Positions 63,503 through 64,000 of a DNA stretch of 64,000 bases are shown here, piece after piece. The stretch is taken from NCBI RefSeq assembly GCF_040675855.1, contig NZ_JBEGIK010000001.1, forward strand, positions 3,472,001-3,536,000, read 5' to 3'. Both the position numbers and the translations under genes were made by a program. Position 1 is the first letter of the stretch. Each line of letters begins with the position of its first letter. The notes beneath the pieces are model-generated. The model made no database searches, had not been told where the DNA came from, and saw only the letters and a list, made by a program, of their open reading frames with translations. The DNA is from Microbacterium sp. LWH3-1.2 (GTDB taxonomy: Bacteria; Actinomycetota; Actinomycetes; Actinomycetales; Microbacteriaceae).

Positions 63503-63976
63503 TCAGGCGGCGAGCTGGGCGCGGAGGCGATCGACGTGGCCGCGGGGATCCACCCGATACTCGGCGGACTGCACCGTGCCGTCGGGATCCAGCACGAAGG
63601 TCGAACGGATGAGGCCCACGCGCTCCTCGCCGTTCACCGCCTTCGTGCCCCACGCGCCCCAGGCTTCGGCGACGGCATGGTCCTCGTCCGAGAGGAGCGG
63701 GAATCGCAGCTGCTCGGCCTCGGCCCATTCTGCAAGGCGCTCGACCGGGTCGGGTGAGATGCCGACCACGGCGACCCCCGCCGCCTGCAGCGACGCGAGG
63801 TTGTCCCGGAAGTCGCAGGCCTCGGTCGTGCAGCCGGGCGTGAACGCGGCCGGGTAGAAGTAGACGACGAGGCGGCGGCCGGCGAAATCCTCGGGCCGCA
63901 CGACCGCCCCGGTGGAGTCGGGAAGCGCGAAGCCGGGGTTCGCGTCGCCCTTGTTCAGCCGTGTCTCGTCCGCCAT
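63503..63976 (-). CDS. peroxiredoxin (PrxQ/Bcp type)
   Basis: A 157-residue peroxiredoxin. The peroxidatic Cys is in F-T-P-G-C-T-T-E-A-C and the second Cys lies five residues later, the PrxQ pattern for an intramolecular disulphide. Q-S-A-E-Y-R-V and an intact thioredoxin fold follow. It reduces peroxides with thioredoxin. Its start is 24 bases from the window edge. Confidence 0.95.
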   Translation of the reverse strand: MADETRLNKGDANPGFALPDSTGAVVRPEDFAGRRLVVYFYPAAFTPGCTTEACDFRDNLASLQAAGVAVVGISPDPVERLAEWAEAEQLRFPLLSDEDHAVAEAWGAWGTKAVNGEERVGLIRSTFVLDPDGTVQSAEYRVDPRGHVDRLRAQLAA

Positions 63977-64000
63977 GTCGTGCGTCCCTTCGATGGCTCC

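Overview
The window is high-GC DNA from an actinobacterium, most likely Microbacterium or a close relative in Microbacteriaceae. Evidence: nearly every chromosomal gene is a typical actinobacterial family (imuA'-imuB-dnaE2 mutasome, IdeR/DtxR regulator, DUF3027 and DUF3263 proteins, bacterial XPB helicase with a helicase-associated partner, FolP2-type pterin synthase, WXG100 protein), GTG starts are common, and the gene order looks like a Microbacteriaceae core chromosome. The genus is an inference.

Region A (1-12.8 kb) is an accessory, defence-like island. It holds two HEPN-motif proteins (1-438 and 9755-11077), several single or broken membrane proteins, an Xre-ImmA regulator (4029-5135) with an unknown partner, and, divergent from them across a palindrome-rich operator, a four-gene ubiquitin-like conjugation operon (5614-8250). 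That operon encodes a two-domain multiubiquitin protein, an E2-like protein, a JAMM peptidase-E1 fusion and a small membrane protein. A NERD nuclease-like protein follows. Two diverged copies of a tiny excisionase-like gene flank the larger HEPN gene. Two identical-arm palindromes at 12434 and 12694 lie at the right edge of the island.

Region B (12.8-27.5 kb) resembles a DosR/DevR dormancy regulon: DevS-like two-GAF kinase and DevR-like regulator, universal stress proteins, flavodoxins, FMN split-barrel protein, wax-ester synthase/DGAT, zinc alcohol dehydrogenase, metal P-type ATPase and a bactofilin-like membrane protein. A 14-bp palindrome of the form GGGACCTTCGNCCC occurs at six places beside these genes and is a likely DevR box. 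The region is decaying: a headless gene fragment, a flavodoxin joined to an antisense phosphoenolpyruvate synthase fragment, and a gene with an in-frame stop.

Region C (27.6-64 kb) is core chromosome: EAL and GNAT proteins, a LysR-controlled flavoprotein, the SOS mutasome with a clear LexA box and promoter, HNH and M23 proteins, IdeR, SerC, a cold-shock/DUF3027 pair, XPB, a 5'-nucleotidase, a FAD reductase-folP2-ribD-like operon with a divergent SufR-like regulator, an OmpR-type two-component system (kinase apparently starting at CTG), WXG100, groEL with two CIRCE-like elements, CspA, LytR_C, DUF3263, DUF2332, MsrB-nitroreductase, and the uric acid genes pucL-uraH next to a uraD remnant, ending with a peroxiredoxin. 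Transcription units are mostly closed by clear GC-rich hairpins.
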